A model generated the notes under the pieces. It saw only the letters and a list, made by a program, of their open reading frames with translations, had not been told where the DNA came from and searched no databases. A program made the position numbers and the translations under genes. Of a stretch of 64,000 bases of DNA, positions 1 through 10,919 are shown piece by piece. The first letter of the stretch is position 1. The number at the start of each line of letters is the position of its first letter. The stretch spans positions 248,001-312,000 of the forward strand of contig JAIWNF010000048.1 in the NCBI GenBank assembly GCA_025093555.1, given 5' to 3'. This DNA comes from Circinella umbellata (taxonomy: Eukaryota; Mucoromycota; Mucoromycetes; Mucorales; Lichtheimiaceae).

Positions 1-80
1 ATTAATACCATTAAGTATTTTAAATGTATAGCGTATATATATGGTATTTAATCTCGATGCATACAAGAGTTCGTACTTAA

Positions 81-770
81 TTACAACTAAAATTTGTAGC
101 ACGCCTTCAAGGTTTACCTGATACCACATTAGCTCGCTCAATTGAGTTGTCTTTTCTATGGGAAAAAAAAGGCGACAAACAATGGAAACACCTCACATCA
201 AATAATCCATTTCATCAATTATACACTAAATTAAAAAAAAGCAACGAAGACCCTTTTGGTACGACTATCGATCAAAGAAGAGACGAAGAACACTACAAAA
301 GAAAAAGCACACGGGAATCAATTCGATGCCTTCGCGAAAAACGCATCATTGATCCAATACTCTATCTGCCAGCATTCTCACGTGAGCAACACCGGTTAAT
401 TCAATGGCGTATGCACTGGCTGCCTTTATATCACCTCAATAATTGCCGTTGTGGCCTTCCTGCTGCTAAAAGAGAACACTATACCATTTGTCCATTGATC
501 CAGCCTCTGCTTAACGAACTTCTCACTGTATTTGTTACTATTCCATCAATATTAGATAAATTGCAGCCTCTCGATTTTATCATGAATCATCTATTACCGC
601 GCTCCGAAGCTGGACTGACACTGGGAAAGTAGCCAAAAGTATGGCCTGCTCTTATACAAGTGCTTCGTAAAGTCGATAGTTTGAGTCATCCTGATTACAC
701 ATTCGATGAAGCTGAACCAGATCCTGAAGATGCTCTGAGCATTACACCCCAACCTTCCGCGAACACATAG
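81..770 (+). mobile_element. 3' end of a LINE-type retrotransposon ORF2 (decayed)
   Basis: Open frame from just after a stop at 78-80 to a TAG at 768-770, broken by one in-frame TAG at 630-632. The part after the break keeps reading sensibly. The product has the look of the C-terminal tail of a fungal non-LTR reverse transcriptase polyprotein: a basic linker, a segment reading HRLIQWRMHWLPL, then a zinc-binding pattern with CRCGLPAAKREH followed by a Cys, which resembles the CCHC-like tail of LINE ORF2 proteins. No catalytic reverse-transcriptase motif is visible because the element runs off the left edge. There is no credible ATG. The internal stop suggests a dead copy. Family assignment is by pattern only. 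Confidence 0.6.
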
Positions 771-1045
771 GGTCTTTTCTTTTTTCTTTTCAGTTTCTCT
801 TATTTATTTTCCTTACTACCTTTGATAAACTTGGTCTTATTTCTCCCACGTTTCTGCCTTATACGTAGCTAATCCTCGCTTTCCTCTCCCACTAGTAAGT
901 TTAACTTTTCCCCTCAATGAGGGGATTTTTCAGTTGATACCTCTTTACCCTTTTTTGTATAACTGTCGATACTTTTTCTACCGCGACCACATGCCAATTG
1001 GCGCAGGTCATTTTAGTCTTCCATTTAATAAATATAAATTTTAAC
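771..1045 (+). mobile_element. Probable LINE 3' UTR
   Basis: T-rich, non-coding stretch directly after the LINE reading frame, with a short hairpin CCCCTCAATGAGGGG near 912-926, ending in an A/T-rich tail. Its position suggests it is the 3' UTR of the element; the exact 3' end is not clear. Confidence 0.35.
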
Positions 1046-3420
1046 CTAAGGTGTTTAATCATTATTAATATTTCTGTATAGATTATTTATATTTTCTAAC
1101 ATTACTTGAGTATCCGGTAATGCCACAGGCTCCGGAAAATCTATTCCGAATTACCTTGGTACAAAAGGTTATTGTTTGCCTCATCCGATAAGGATACTAT
1201 AAAAATGCTTGTGTTCTTTCTAATCATCATCTTTTGGATTATCCCGTTAAGTGATTATATATATTTTGAAACACCTAACGGAAAAAGTTAGTGTGTTATG
1301 AAAATTTTAGAGAATACAGTACTTCACATGCTGTAACCTTTTTTTTAACAATGATGTTTGTTAACAGGCTGTAGTATAATTTTAATTACTGAAACACAAC
1401 CAAAGTTAACATGCCGCCCAACAGAAAGCCTAGTACTTGTGTATGTAATGAAACTCTTATTCTTCTTCTTCCTTCTTCCTAGAGATACCCTTAAAATAAA
1501 AGTAGAAGCTAAAAAAAATGAGTAAATCAATCTTGAAAATATATGGTGCTAGCCTCAAATAATTATAAAACAATTAAGTATTACTCTAATAATGTAAACT
1601 TTTTTCCTTCTGGCTGTATTGATCTCGGTGACAAAAAAGAAACAAAAATCGTCATGCAAATTTAACATATCTGTAATCTCCACGGAATTCAAAAAAAGGT
1701 TCGAAACACTTTTTTACGCCAACGTTCTACCCCTTTTCTGACGCCATCCAAGAATTTACACTGTTCCGGGTACTAAGCCAGCTTAAACATTATTATTTCC
1801 AGAATGTTTCTCCTTTTATCATTTAATTTCCTTATTCATTCATACCTGCCGGTCAGAGGGTCAAATAATATCAATGAATATTTTTATAATTCCATCAAAA
1901 AAAGCTTGACTAGAAGGCAATTGTTTTTTCTATGAAGCTAAAACTTTCTTTTGGGTTGTTTACTTATAATAATTATCTATCAATTTGTTGAAAATAAATC
2001 AAAGTTGATTTAACGTACGCTAGACAACAATAATAAATCATTATACGTACTTGCATGATTAATTATTTAATCAAGCTATTGACTCGAAAAAATATATACA
2101 GAAACAGAATCCAAGTAATAGTAAAGAGAGAGAAGTATAATAAAGGCGTGATTGCTATTACCAAGGAAAACAAAAAAAAACCATTCACGTAGTATACGTA
2201 TAATTACAGAACGTGCTATAGCGATAAGCTTTTTTTTTTTGTTCCACTATGATCTAAAAGTACTTTTTTTCTTTAGGATTCAATGATTACATATTGGCAT
2301 GGATAATAAACTTTAACCACACTTTTTCGTTTATATTAGCTGTAAGAGTCTTCGAATAATATACGGCATTATACAATAGAAAGCCAATTATAAAATATAC
2401 AAGAGCTATTTAAACCTCTTGACATATTTTTAGGTATATGGTGATGAACGCTGGTTGGTGATTGTAGTATGAGGTAGAAAAGAAGTACCGGGGATAAAAA
2501 TAAAAGAAAATTATATCAGGGGAACAATGGGAAGTGTTAATTTTACTAGAAGATTAATATCACCGTCATAATATGTTGTGATAACAAAATGATTATATGT
2601 CGGCCTCAAACAATTGTCCTGTAATACATAATGTATTCATTGTCTATATACAGCAATATTTATAAAGCTCTTGGCAAATGGAAAACTTTTATATTTGCAA
2701 TACGTACTTACTAGCTATTATAAATTCATCAAAAACCCCTATTATTCACCATCAACACCTTTATCCTCAGAATAAATGTGGCGCAGGTCACATAAAACTT
2801 TAAACTTTTGAAGATGAACAATTGTGTCTGCGCTTGCTCTCTTAATTGGATGAAAAAAAAGAAGAGAAATTGAATTGCAGTCAAAAGATCAGTCAAAGGG
2901 GCAAACACCACAAAATGGAATGTTGACATGCATAACTGAGTTACGCATCATCACCAAAAAAAGTTTTATGTCGTACGAAATGTATGCATTCAGCTCAAAT
3001 AAGTCTTAAAAGATATGCATGCGCCAACCAACCAACGCCATCACTTTTTTTTTGTTAACCCCGTCCACATCTCCCTCGTCAATTATTTTTTTTTTATGAA
3101 AAATAGAGTCATACAACAGGAAAAAAAGGGGGGGACACTAAAAAAAAGTTCAGAAGTCGATCACTTTTGTTTATATGTTGGTGCATGTGAAAAGAGAAAA
3201 ATTGTCGATGTTTGTTATAAATCTTGATTCGCTATTCTTCATCCTATATCGCGCGCTTTTGCTTAGTGAAACCTTTCGCTCGGCAGCACAAACTATGCCG
3301 CTCTAGAAGTCCGAACTTGATTTTTTTTTTTTTTTTGAAAAAAAAGAAAACCTTTACTTTTCTAAACTTTGAGCTTTTCGCTTCTCTTCCCTGAATATTT
3401 TTTAATAAATTATAACTATT
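1046..3420. other. Gene-free intergenic DNA
   Basis: AT-rich with many homopolymer A and T runs. Short open frames here are AT-rich and look like chance. A 12-base string TGGCGCAGGTCA at 2779-2790 also occurs at 999-1010 in the LINE tail. A long T run followed by A-rich DNA at about 3320-3350 lies just upstream of the RhoGEF start and may be part of its promoter. Confidence 0.5.
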
Positions 3421-4974
3421 ATGCCACCATTTGTGCAGCCATCTTTTGAACTTATTGAAGCCAAGTCATGGGCTACAGAGTGTGTTGACGAACTGATCTC
3501 AGAGATCGACGACATTACCTTTGAACCTGAATCACCTGCCGTCATAGCAACCATGAATAAATTATTACAACAGCAACAACAAAAAAACGCGTCTTCACAA
3601 CGTCGTAAAAAACGACCCAATAATCCAATTCGTCGTTCTTTTTCATTATTAGAAACAAATTTGTTCCACAATAATAATAATCATTCTTCTTCTTTCGCTT
3701 CACGTTGTCAACAACAGATATATGATCCTAATTTTTCTTCTAAACAAGAGAATGATAATAATAATAATAATAAAGCAGCTCGAACTTGGTCATCTGCATC
3801 TTTGTATTATAGAAATTTACAAAATCAACAAAGACAAAGACAGTATCGACAAGGAGCAGAAGATGAAGCAAATTGTAGTAATAATTGGACCCATCCCTCT
3901 TCATGTAGCAGTAAAAAAGAGCGAGAAGGTCGAATTGTGTGGCAAAAAACATTTGAAAAATACCTCTTGGATGTTAACAGCCAGGTCAATATAATGCCCG
4001 ACAAGGTTCGTATCACTTTTTTTTAAAACTTAGTTGATCATTTCTCACACTCAACATTAACTCACACACACACACACACACAAAACAAACAAAATTATTT
4101 TTAGCCATTATCATCTTCTTTATCGCGTTTTGTAATGAATGAAGTTCTCACTACTGAAGAAACATTCCTTGATCGTCTTACTATTATAAAACGGGTAAGT
4201 ACTAATCAATTGTTAAGGGCTGGAAGAAGACTACACTATTATCTTTTCTATCAAAATCATTTTTCTTCGCCTATCCCCTTCCTTTTTATTTTTACTCTCT
4301 ATTCTTCTTCTTTATTTTATTTTATTTTTTTGCAATTGAAAAGATTCTAAGACAGGATTTACACAAAAAAAAATAGACATTTATGGATCCATTGATGGAA
4401 GCAGCATCAACACAACCACGACCATTAGTTAATCTCAAAGATATTCAAACCATTTTTGCTTACATTCCACAACTTATAATGCTATCAACATCATTCTTAC
4501 GTCAGTTAAACGAAGCCATCGAAAAAGGAACCGTTGGTAACGCTTTTTGTGAATATTTGGATCAATTCGATATCTATATTTCATATGCAGCCAATTACTC
4601 CAAAGCTCAGCGATATGCTTCGAATCTCCGAAATAATATAGTTTGCCGTCATTATGTCCAAGAAAAGAGAATGAATCGTATGGTACTAGCCGATTATATC
4701 ATTGAGCCGATTCAGCGAATACCTCGTTATTGTCTACTTTTAAAAGGTAAAGTATAATTATAAATTTCTATAATGAAAAAAGGATTGTTGAGGGACAGCA
4801 AAAGTTTATATCATTCGTAGTGTATCACAAGAAAAATCTAATAATACTTTATATGCATCCAATTTATTAGATCTTAAAAGACATTCATCACCATCTGATC
4901 CTGATTATAATTCACTTGATCGAGCCTTAAAGTGTATGACCGCTTTAGCGCATGCTATGAACAGTATCCAATAA
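3421..4974 (+). CDS. Small RhoGEF: DH domain without a PH domain
   Basis: Predicted guanine nucleotide exchange factor for a Rho/Cdc42-type GTPase. Four exons: 3421-4005, 4105-4194, 4377-4746 and 4871-4974, giving 382 residues. Residues 1-195 are low complexity, rich in Gln, Asn, Ser and Arg. The DH (Dbl homology) domain starts near residue 204 with a VMNEVLTTEETFLDRL helix. It includes the conserved late helix IIEPIQRIPRY (about 333-343) and ends with a helix rich in ALKCMTALAHAMN. All splice phases agree. The reading frame ends right after the DH fold, so the PH domain that normally follows is absent. The first intron holds a CA repeat. The N-terminal Asn/Gln stretch and the GTPase it acts on remain open. 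Confidence 0.75.
4063..4082. repeat. CA microsatellite in RhoGEF intron 1
   Basis: About ten CA units just upstream of the acceptor of the first RhoGEF intron. Confidence 0.9.
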
Positions 4975-7342
4975 GTTTATTTTTTCATCATCACCTACAT
5001 CATCATAATACGTATTAACCATCTACTTTTATTTTACTTTACATCGTTACACCTTTAATATTACACTTTACAACAGAACTCTTATTTCCCTCATTCTCAT
5101 TTTTATTATTAATTCTTTCATTCATTATTCTCTTTTATTTTGTTCATTTATTCATTCATTTATTCATTCGTTCATTATCATTACCATATTATTTCTCATA
5201 TACATATATTACCATCGCGACATGTTTGATACAGGACGCATGGATTATTACATACATGGCTATCTACATTTACTTAAGTATTACTATTTAGTATATATAA
5301 ACATTTCATCATTACATTCTTCTTTTGTTCATTCATCATCATTCATTATTATCAAAAAACGAGCGTAGGCTTTTTTAGCTTATCTATCCGACGTTTTTCC
5401 ATTTAAAATATATCACATTTCATCATCGTTTTTTAATCATGTTATACATTGCCTTTTATCGTTAAACAGCATCAGCCATAACTATTTCGGAGCCTACCTC
5501 CATTACAACAAGGAAAGAAGCCGAACAACATAATTTTGTTGGCGGGCTGTATAATTATAAACTATTATATTCAATCTTACACTCCGGTTGGTTGTTCTAA
5601 ATTCTATCATGGTTCTTTCATATTGACGATAGGAGATTAGCGTCAATTTAGAAGTCGCACAAAGACCCATAAAAGTGGCTCGGGATATCCGACTAGTCTT
5701 TCTATTGTATAACGTTACTCTACTTGCGAAAAAGATTGGTATTGTTTAACCGGATATAATGTCTGTGCCGTTCGCAATGGCTGATACATTTAAAATATAT
5801 CAGTCTTTATATATAATATATCCTTTATATTATTCTATTACTGAATATATTGAAAATTTGTAATGAAACTGCTAATCTGCATTATCATTACATAAAAGTA
5901 TACACTTGTAGAATATCTGGATATTGGTGATTTATTTTATAGAGTCCCTTCTTTACCGACTCGCTGCTGGTCACTTACGTATTAGCGTGTCAATAAAATT
6001 GCAGATCAATCACCTCTTATTTCTTTTTATTCTGTGCTTCTATCTTAAATACATGTATACCCTTAATGATATTGGAATGAATTAATTTGTTCTACTATAA
6101 ATTATCTATTATACTTGAAGAAATATCATGTCAATCATCGCCAGATCGTATGATTTTTTTTGTTAGCCAAATATTACGCATATGCTATTGATTATTTATT
6201 TACAATAGCAAATTACAATAGATCTGTGCGAATAAGTTTTCCTGGATTGCTTGTTTTTATTAATAAAAACCCTTTATTATTATAACGAAGCAGCAAAGCG
6301 CAACGACATCTAGATATGTGCGTCAGGGATGTAAATATAATAAACAACGTTCAGTTCTTTTTTCTGTTCGATTTTCGCCTGCTACCCATTTTTCAATAAT
6401 GAATTATCAAGAATTATCAAGAATCATTACACCTCATCTTGGCAAGAGCCATGTCAGGTTTACCTACAAAAAAATCTTAGTTTCAATCCTCAAATATACT
6501 ATAGTGTAATGCTTTGTTTCAAGGCCGCAGGCACACCACTTCAATTGAAAATGTGACTTGCATAATAAAGACTTGGAGGCTTCCAATCTCCCGTACAAAA
6601 AAAAGTTCTTCTTTCTCTCTCGGCGATCAGGTTGTGTTTAGTATATAACTTTAGATGCATGAATCTCTATTGCTATTTTATTCTGGCACGATAGTTAATA
6701 GTAATATTAATGATGGTTGCATGCATCATATCTAATATAATGACTTTTGCATATATGCGTATTCAATTTACCCCCACGGTATTTTGAAAGGCGTTGACAG
6801 GTACGCTATGTGCTTTCCTAAATAAATAATACATTTTGTTGTTAATCATTGCTGCTTAAAATGGGGGGGGTTCAAGTTATGCATAGCTGTAGTTTCCTTT
6901 TTTCCCCATTTACTCCTTATAAGCCTCAAAAAACAACAATGCATATAAAGCTTGGATAGATCTACAAAGAGCGATCTATCATGATAACCACCGAAACGGT
7001 TATCTATACAGGATTATGTATAAAGCTCGCTATTTCTTCCCAGCAATTGATCTTCATGTCGTCCTTTTAATTGGGTAATTATAATAATATTACCATTTTT
7101 TTCACCATCTAATTATGTATCGATCAGTTTACAAAGGTTTAGCTCCCCACACTAAATAAGAATTATGGGGTAATCTCAAATATTACTTGAGGGTGACGGT
7201 TGGTCGTCAAAAGTTGTTCGAATATGCGTATAAAGGGAATATTGATTAACCGCTGAGTGTATTCCCCTTCCATTTTTTTTTCGCCACACAAAATTCCAAA
7301 TGTACCTTGCAGTTGTCAAACAATAGGAAAATACCGGACGCC
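4975..7342. other. Gene-free intergenic DNA
   Basis: About 2.4 kb. The first part is a T-rich 3' flank with imperfect ATTCATTCATTT-type repeats around 5110-5180. The remainder is AT-rich with scattered short open frames and no recognisable protein, RNA or repeat family. An eight-G run lies near 6863. The last 100 bases are probably the QRI7 promoter. Confidence 0.5.
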
Positions 7343-8613
7343 ATGCTAAGCCGTTTTACAAGGAACAATAATATATCAACAATAAAATATCAATCCTTGT
7401 TCAAATTATGCCCACAAAAGCAATTATACACAACGACCATTAATAAAAAGAAGATTGTACTTGGTATTGAAACCTCATGCGACGATACTTCTGCAGCCAT
7501 TGTCACATCGGATCGTCAAATCCTTTCCGAAGTTGTTAAAAGTCAACAAGAAATGCATGAGCCCATGGGTGGTATCGTTCCAACACTTGCAAGTCTCGGT
7601 CATTCGCGTCATCTTCCTAATGTTATTTGCGAGACATTGGATCGTGCAAATGTGTCCATTGCTGATATTGATGCTATCGCAGTTACTCGTGGACCTGGTC
7701 TTCCACCCTGTCTCCCGGTTGGATTAAACGCTGCGAAAACTCTAGCTGCTGTTAATAAGAAACCTCTTATTGGTGTTCATCATATGGTAATAAAGAATCA
7801 TACATATATCTTCACATAACTACTATGGTAATCATAATAATTACATACAGTAGTAACATGATTTGATATTTATATATATATGTATATGTATAGGAAGCAC
7901 ATGCATTAACAGCACGACTAACTACACCCACGTCATTTCCGTTCATGACACTTCTTATATCCGGTGGACACACATTATTATTAACAGCCAACGGACTTGG
8001 TGATTATGATCAATTGGGTACAACATTGGATACTGCTGTAGGTGAAGCCATCGATAAGGTAGCACGCGCTCTAAAACTTGACTGGGAAGGTCAGAGTAGT
8101 CCAGGACCTGCACTAGAGCGCGCTGCTTCTCGAGGTGATCCGACTCGTTTCCAGCTCCCTATTCCCATGCTGCAACGTAATAAATCCGTGATCGCCTTTA
8201 GTTTTTCTGGATTAAAAACATCAGTAGAGCGATTAATTCAAGATCAGGTCAAAACAGAACAGGATATTAATGACATGGCTGCTGCATTTCAATTGACATG
8301 TATTCGACATATTGAACAAAAACTACGATTAGCGCTACACCAAGAAATGATCATGAATAAAAAACCATTAACAGCTTTAGTGGTCAGTGGAGGTGTCGCA
8401 AGTAATAAAATGTTTCGTAGTAAACTGGAGCAAGTGGCTGGATCCTATGATATTCCTTTAGTCTGTCCTCCACCTCAACTGTGTACAGATAATGGCGTTA
8501 TGATTGCGTGGGCTGGTCTAGAGCGTCTTGAAGCTGGGCTTTTGGATGAATATACAATTACTACATTGCCAAAATGGCCAATCGAATCCCTTAAAGAAAA
8601 AAATCCTTTATAG
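7343..8613 (+). CDS. QRI7: Mitochondrial tRNA t6A37 threonylcarbamoyltransferase (Qri7/OSGEPL1 type)
   Basis: Transfers threonylcarbamoyl to A37 of ANN-decoding tRNAs. The mitochondrial member of the TsaD/Kae1 family. Two exons, 7343-7786 and 7894-8613, giving 387 residues. The first in-frame ATG is at 7343. The first about 35 residues are rich in Arg, Lys, Ser and Thr with no acidic residue, fitting a mitochondrial presequence. Family motifs: GIETSCDDTS (41-50), metal-binding HMEAH (His147, His151; the intron falls between Met148 and Glu149), SGGHT (171-175), and a late SGGVASN. Length matches yeast Qri7 (about 407). The short C-terminus and presequence favour the mitochondrial paralogue over cytosolic Kae1. 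Confidence 0.92.
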
Positions 8614-8800
8614 AAATAAAAATTTACATAGCAGAATATCCTATCATTGGCACACACATATATATATATATTTACAACATACAACAAACCATGTTCATTA
8701 TACACCATTCACATTGCACCCTACCCCTCCTTTCTCTTTGCAAAAAAAAATCCCACAACTTTTTCCTTCTGTAAATACAACTTTTTGTTTATTAATAATA

Positions 8801-10080
8801 TTAATTGCATAAAAGCCGGCTCAGCTCTGATGGTGGATCATCAGTAATGGATCGATTAAATTCATCTGCTTCTGGCTTATTCATCACGCGCCAATTGGGT
8901 GATGCTTGTTTTTTTAGCCAATTGAAATCTTCCATTTGATCATAATAGTTTATATTCTATAGTATAATACAATAATATATTAATAAATATGGGCAAATCC
9001 ATCTATTTGCTTATCTATTCATCTATATGTGGATTACAATTCCCGTTTCTAATTATAATCCAGTGATTATGTTGGACTTACATTATCGGGTATATTTAAT
9101 AGTAATGAATAGGGACCAACATAAATATCATTTGAATCTTCAATAATCGGTCGACTTGAAACATTCAATAAAACATGAACCGTCCGAGCATCATGCATAC
9201 GAAATTGATGACATCCCACTGCAATGACTGATCGTGTGAATCCATACATAAGAACTGACCCACGAATTGTACTACAAACAACCACACACTGACTTAAGTT
9301 TTTAATATGTAATGCAGAGATTTGACCTGATTTTAAAATAATGGTACAACGCGTCAAGTTGGATAATGATACATCGACTGGATTAACCGACGACAAGGTA
9401 GGTTCAATTAATTGATCCGATATATCTGAATAGGATATCACATTGTCATCATCTTCATCATTTTCATCACGAGGTAGATTGCTAATATCAGTCGTAATAC
9501 TTTTTATGGTTATTAAAGATGTTGTGACATTGGTTGCTATTGTATCAGCCGATCGTTCTTGCTGAGGTTTTTTTTGTTTACGTGATTTAAAGGTAAATTT
9601 AGGTTTTGGTGTCAAATTGGCTCTAGCTGTATCGAGTGATCGGCCCAATTCTTTGATTTGCTATAATATATTGTCATAACGTGCACTCTATATGTCAGTG
9701 GATTGTATGTTACTAAAAAAAAGAGAATGTATATATATAAACTTACGCGCGCATATTGTCGTTCGTCATAAGATGGTATAAATTCAGTTGCATGCGTTAA
9801 TTGCTTTTCGAGATTATTAATGTTTTGTAAAATAGATTGAAAATGGTCTGCGAGTTTATGTTTAGGTAAGTGGGCTGATCGTTGTATTGTGTTTTCGATA
9901 GCTATTGGATATATAAAAACGTATATTCAGTCGTTTATTAGACAACACATGCACAATCTCGTCAAGTAAATTGATACATATATATATATGAAAGGAACTC
10001 TATATACCCAATCGTTCTGCTTTGAATTCATGCCAAAACTTGTCAGATGCCTTTGTTGCCGAAGGTTCCGATGAAGTCAT
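8801..10080 (-). CDS. Tubulin-folding cofactor C (TBCC / Cin2-like)
   Basis: Cofactor C stimulates GTP hydrolysis by beta-tubulin during release of folded tubulin dimers. Four exons on the minus strand: 10080-10008, 9901-9747, 9660-9082 and 8956-8801; 320 residues. An N-terminal helical, spectrin-like region (about 1-100, with LEKQLTHATEF and IKELGRSLDTAR) is followed by an acidic linker (DENDEDDD) and the TBCC/CARP beta-helix domain (about 170-300). The domain contains QFRMHDA (about 228-234, including the catalytic Arg seen in this family) and SRPIIED. The last exon encodes the typical VEDF-W-like end, here MEDFNWLKKQASPNWRV. Without the spliced last exon the frame would stop early after NVSPT; the donor GTAAGT there supports splicing. 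Convergent with QRI7, 187 bp apart. Confidence 0.9.
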
Positions 10081-10919
10081 TTCAAAATGGAGAGGGACTA
10101 TATCAATACAAAACAGAAAGAGAGAAACTGAGTAAGAGATCCCCAATGACAAATTGATTGGATCATAGCTCCGCAAATGCAAACTGCTTCAAAGTCATTT
10201 TTTACGGATAAACCAGACGAATTAGTTTATTACTTCTAAAAAAAGGTTTTGCATAGTTTTGCAACATGAGAAAAGGAGAAAACAAAAATTACAGGGCGTC
10301 GCAGTAGTTGATTTAAGATAGCAATTTTTTCCTTTTGTGAGTTATCGTTGATCATCCGATAGTTTGATGACAGGGAGTGAACAAAAGCAACCAATTTAAC
10401 ATTTAACATTTTATTGATTTAGTTCTCCATAATGTTTATAAATAATGATAAACAAGAAAAGACATTATCAATAATAAAGTGGCAAAGTGATTAAGTAGAA
10501 GATGTAGCGTATGGCAGCGGATCAAACCAAGATAAAGGTTACGGGAAAAGAGGAAGAAAAGGGGTGTGAAAAAAATGAGCAAAAAAGAAATGAGGTCATC
10601 GGTTCCTGGAATTTTGTTACATGCTGTTGCTCTTGATGTTTATCTTTCTTAATTACAGGTGGGTTCTGCAACAATACGTAACCAAGACTAAAGGTGACGA
10701 ATCTAAATGTTATCGTTATAAGATTAAATAATACGTCATGTGGCCTTAACAACAAAGTTTAATGCGTGTGTATATTACTATTATTTTTGCGCTGTTCATA
10801 AAATGCAGATAAACGGCGTAAATTTTGTTATTTATTTTTATTTTTCAACTCTTTCTTTTTTCTCTCTCGTTTCATCTATTTCCCTTTCACAATACATAGA
10901 TACTACATCCCAAATTACT
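10081..10919. promoter_or_regulatory. Divergent intergenic region between cofactor C and the M36 protease
   Basis: About 840 bp shared 5' flank of two divergent genes. AT-rich; pyrimidine-rich stretch (TTTCTTTTTTCTCTCTC) at about 10852-10868 just upstream of the protease start. No specific operator was identified. Confidence 0.4.

Noticed and set aside
999..2790. 12-mer TGGCGCAGGTCA at 999-1010 and 2779-2790
   Set aside because: Flanking DNA does not align, so a shared repeat is not supported.
3015..3227. 70-codon open frame upstream of the RhoGEF
   Set aside because: Low complexity, frame crosses poly-T and poly-A runs, no domain.
3268..3300. CTCGGCAGCACA resembles the 5' end of U6 snRNA
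   Set aside because: The match stops after about 11 bases; the rest of U6 is not present.
3402..3671. Open frame antisense to the RhoGEF
   Set aside because: Shadow of the real exon; Ser/Cys runs come from the CAA/AAT repeats on the other strand.
6318..6509. 63-codon open frame in intergenic DNA
   Set aside because: No recognisable domain; length expected by chance.
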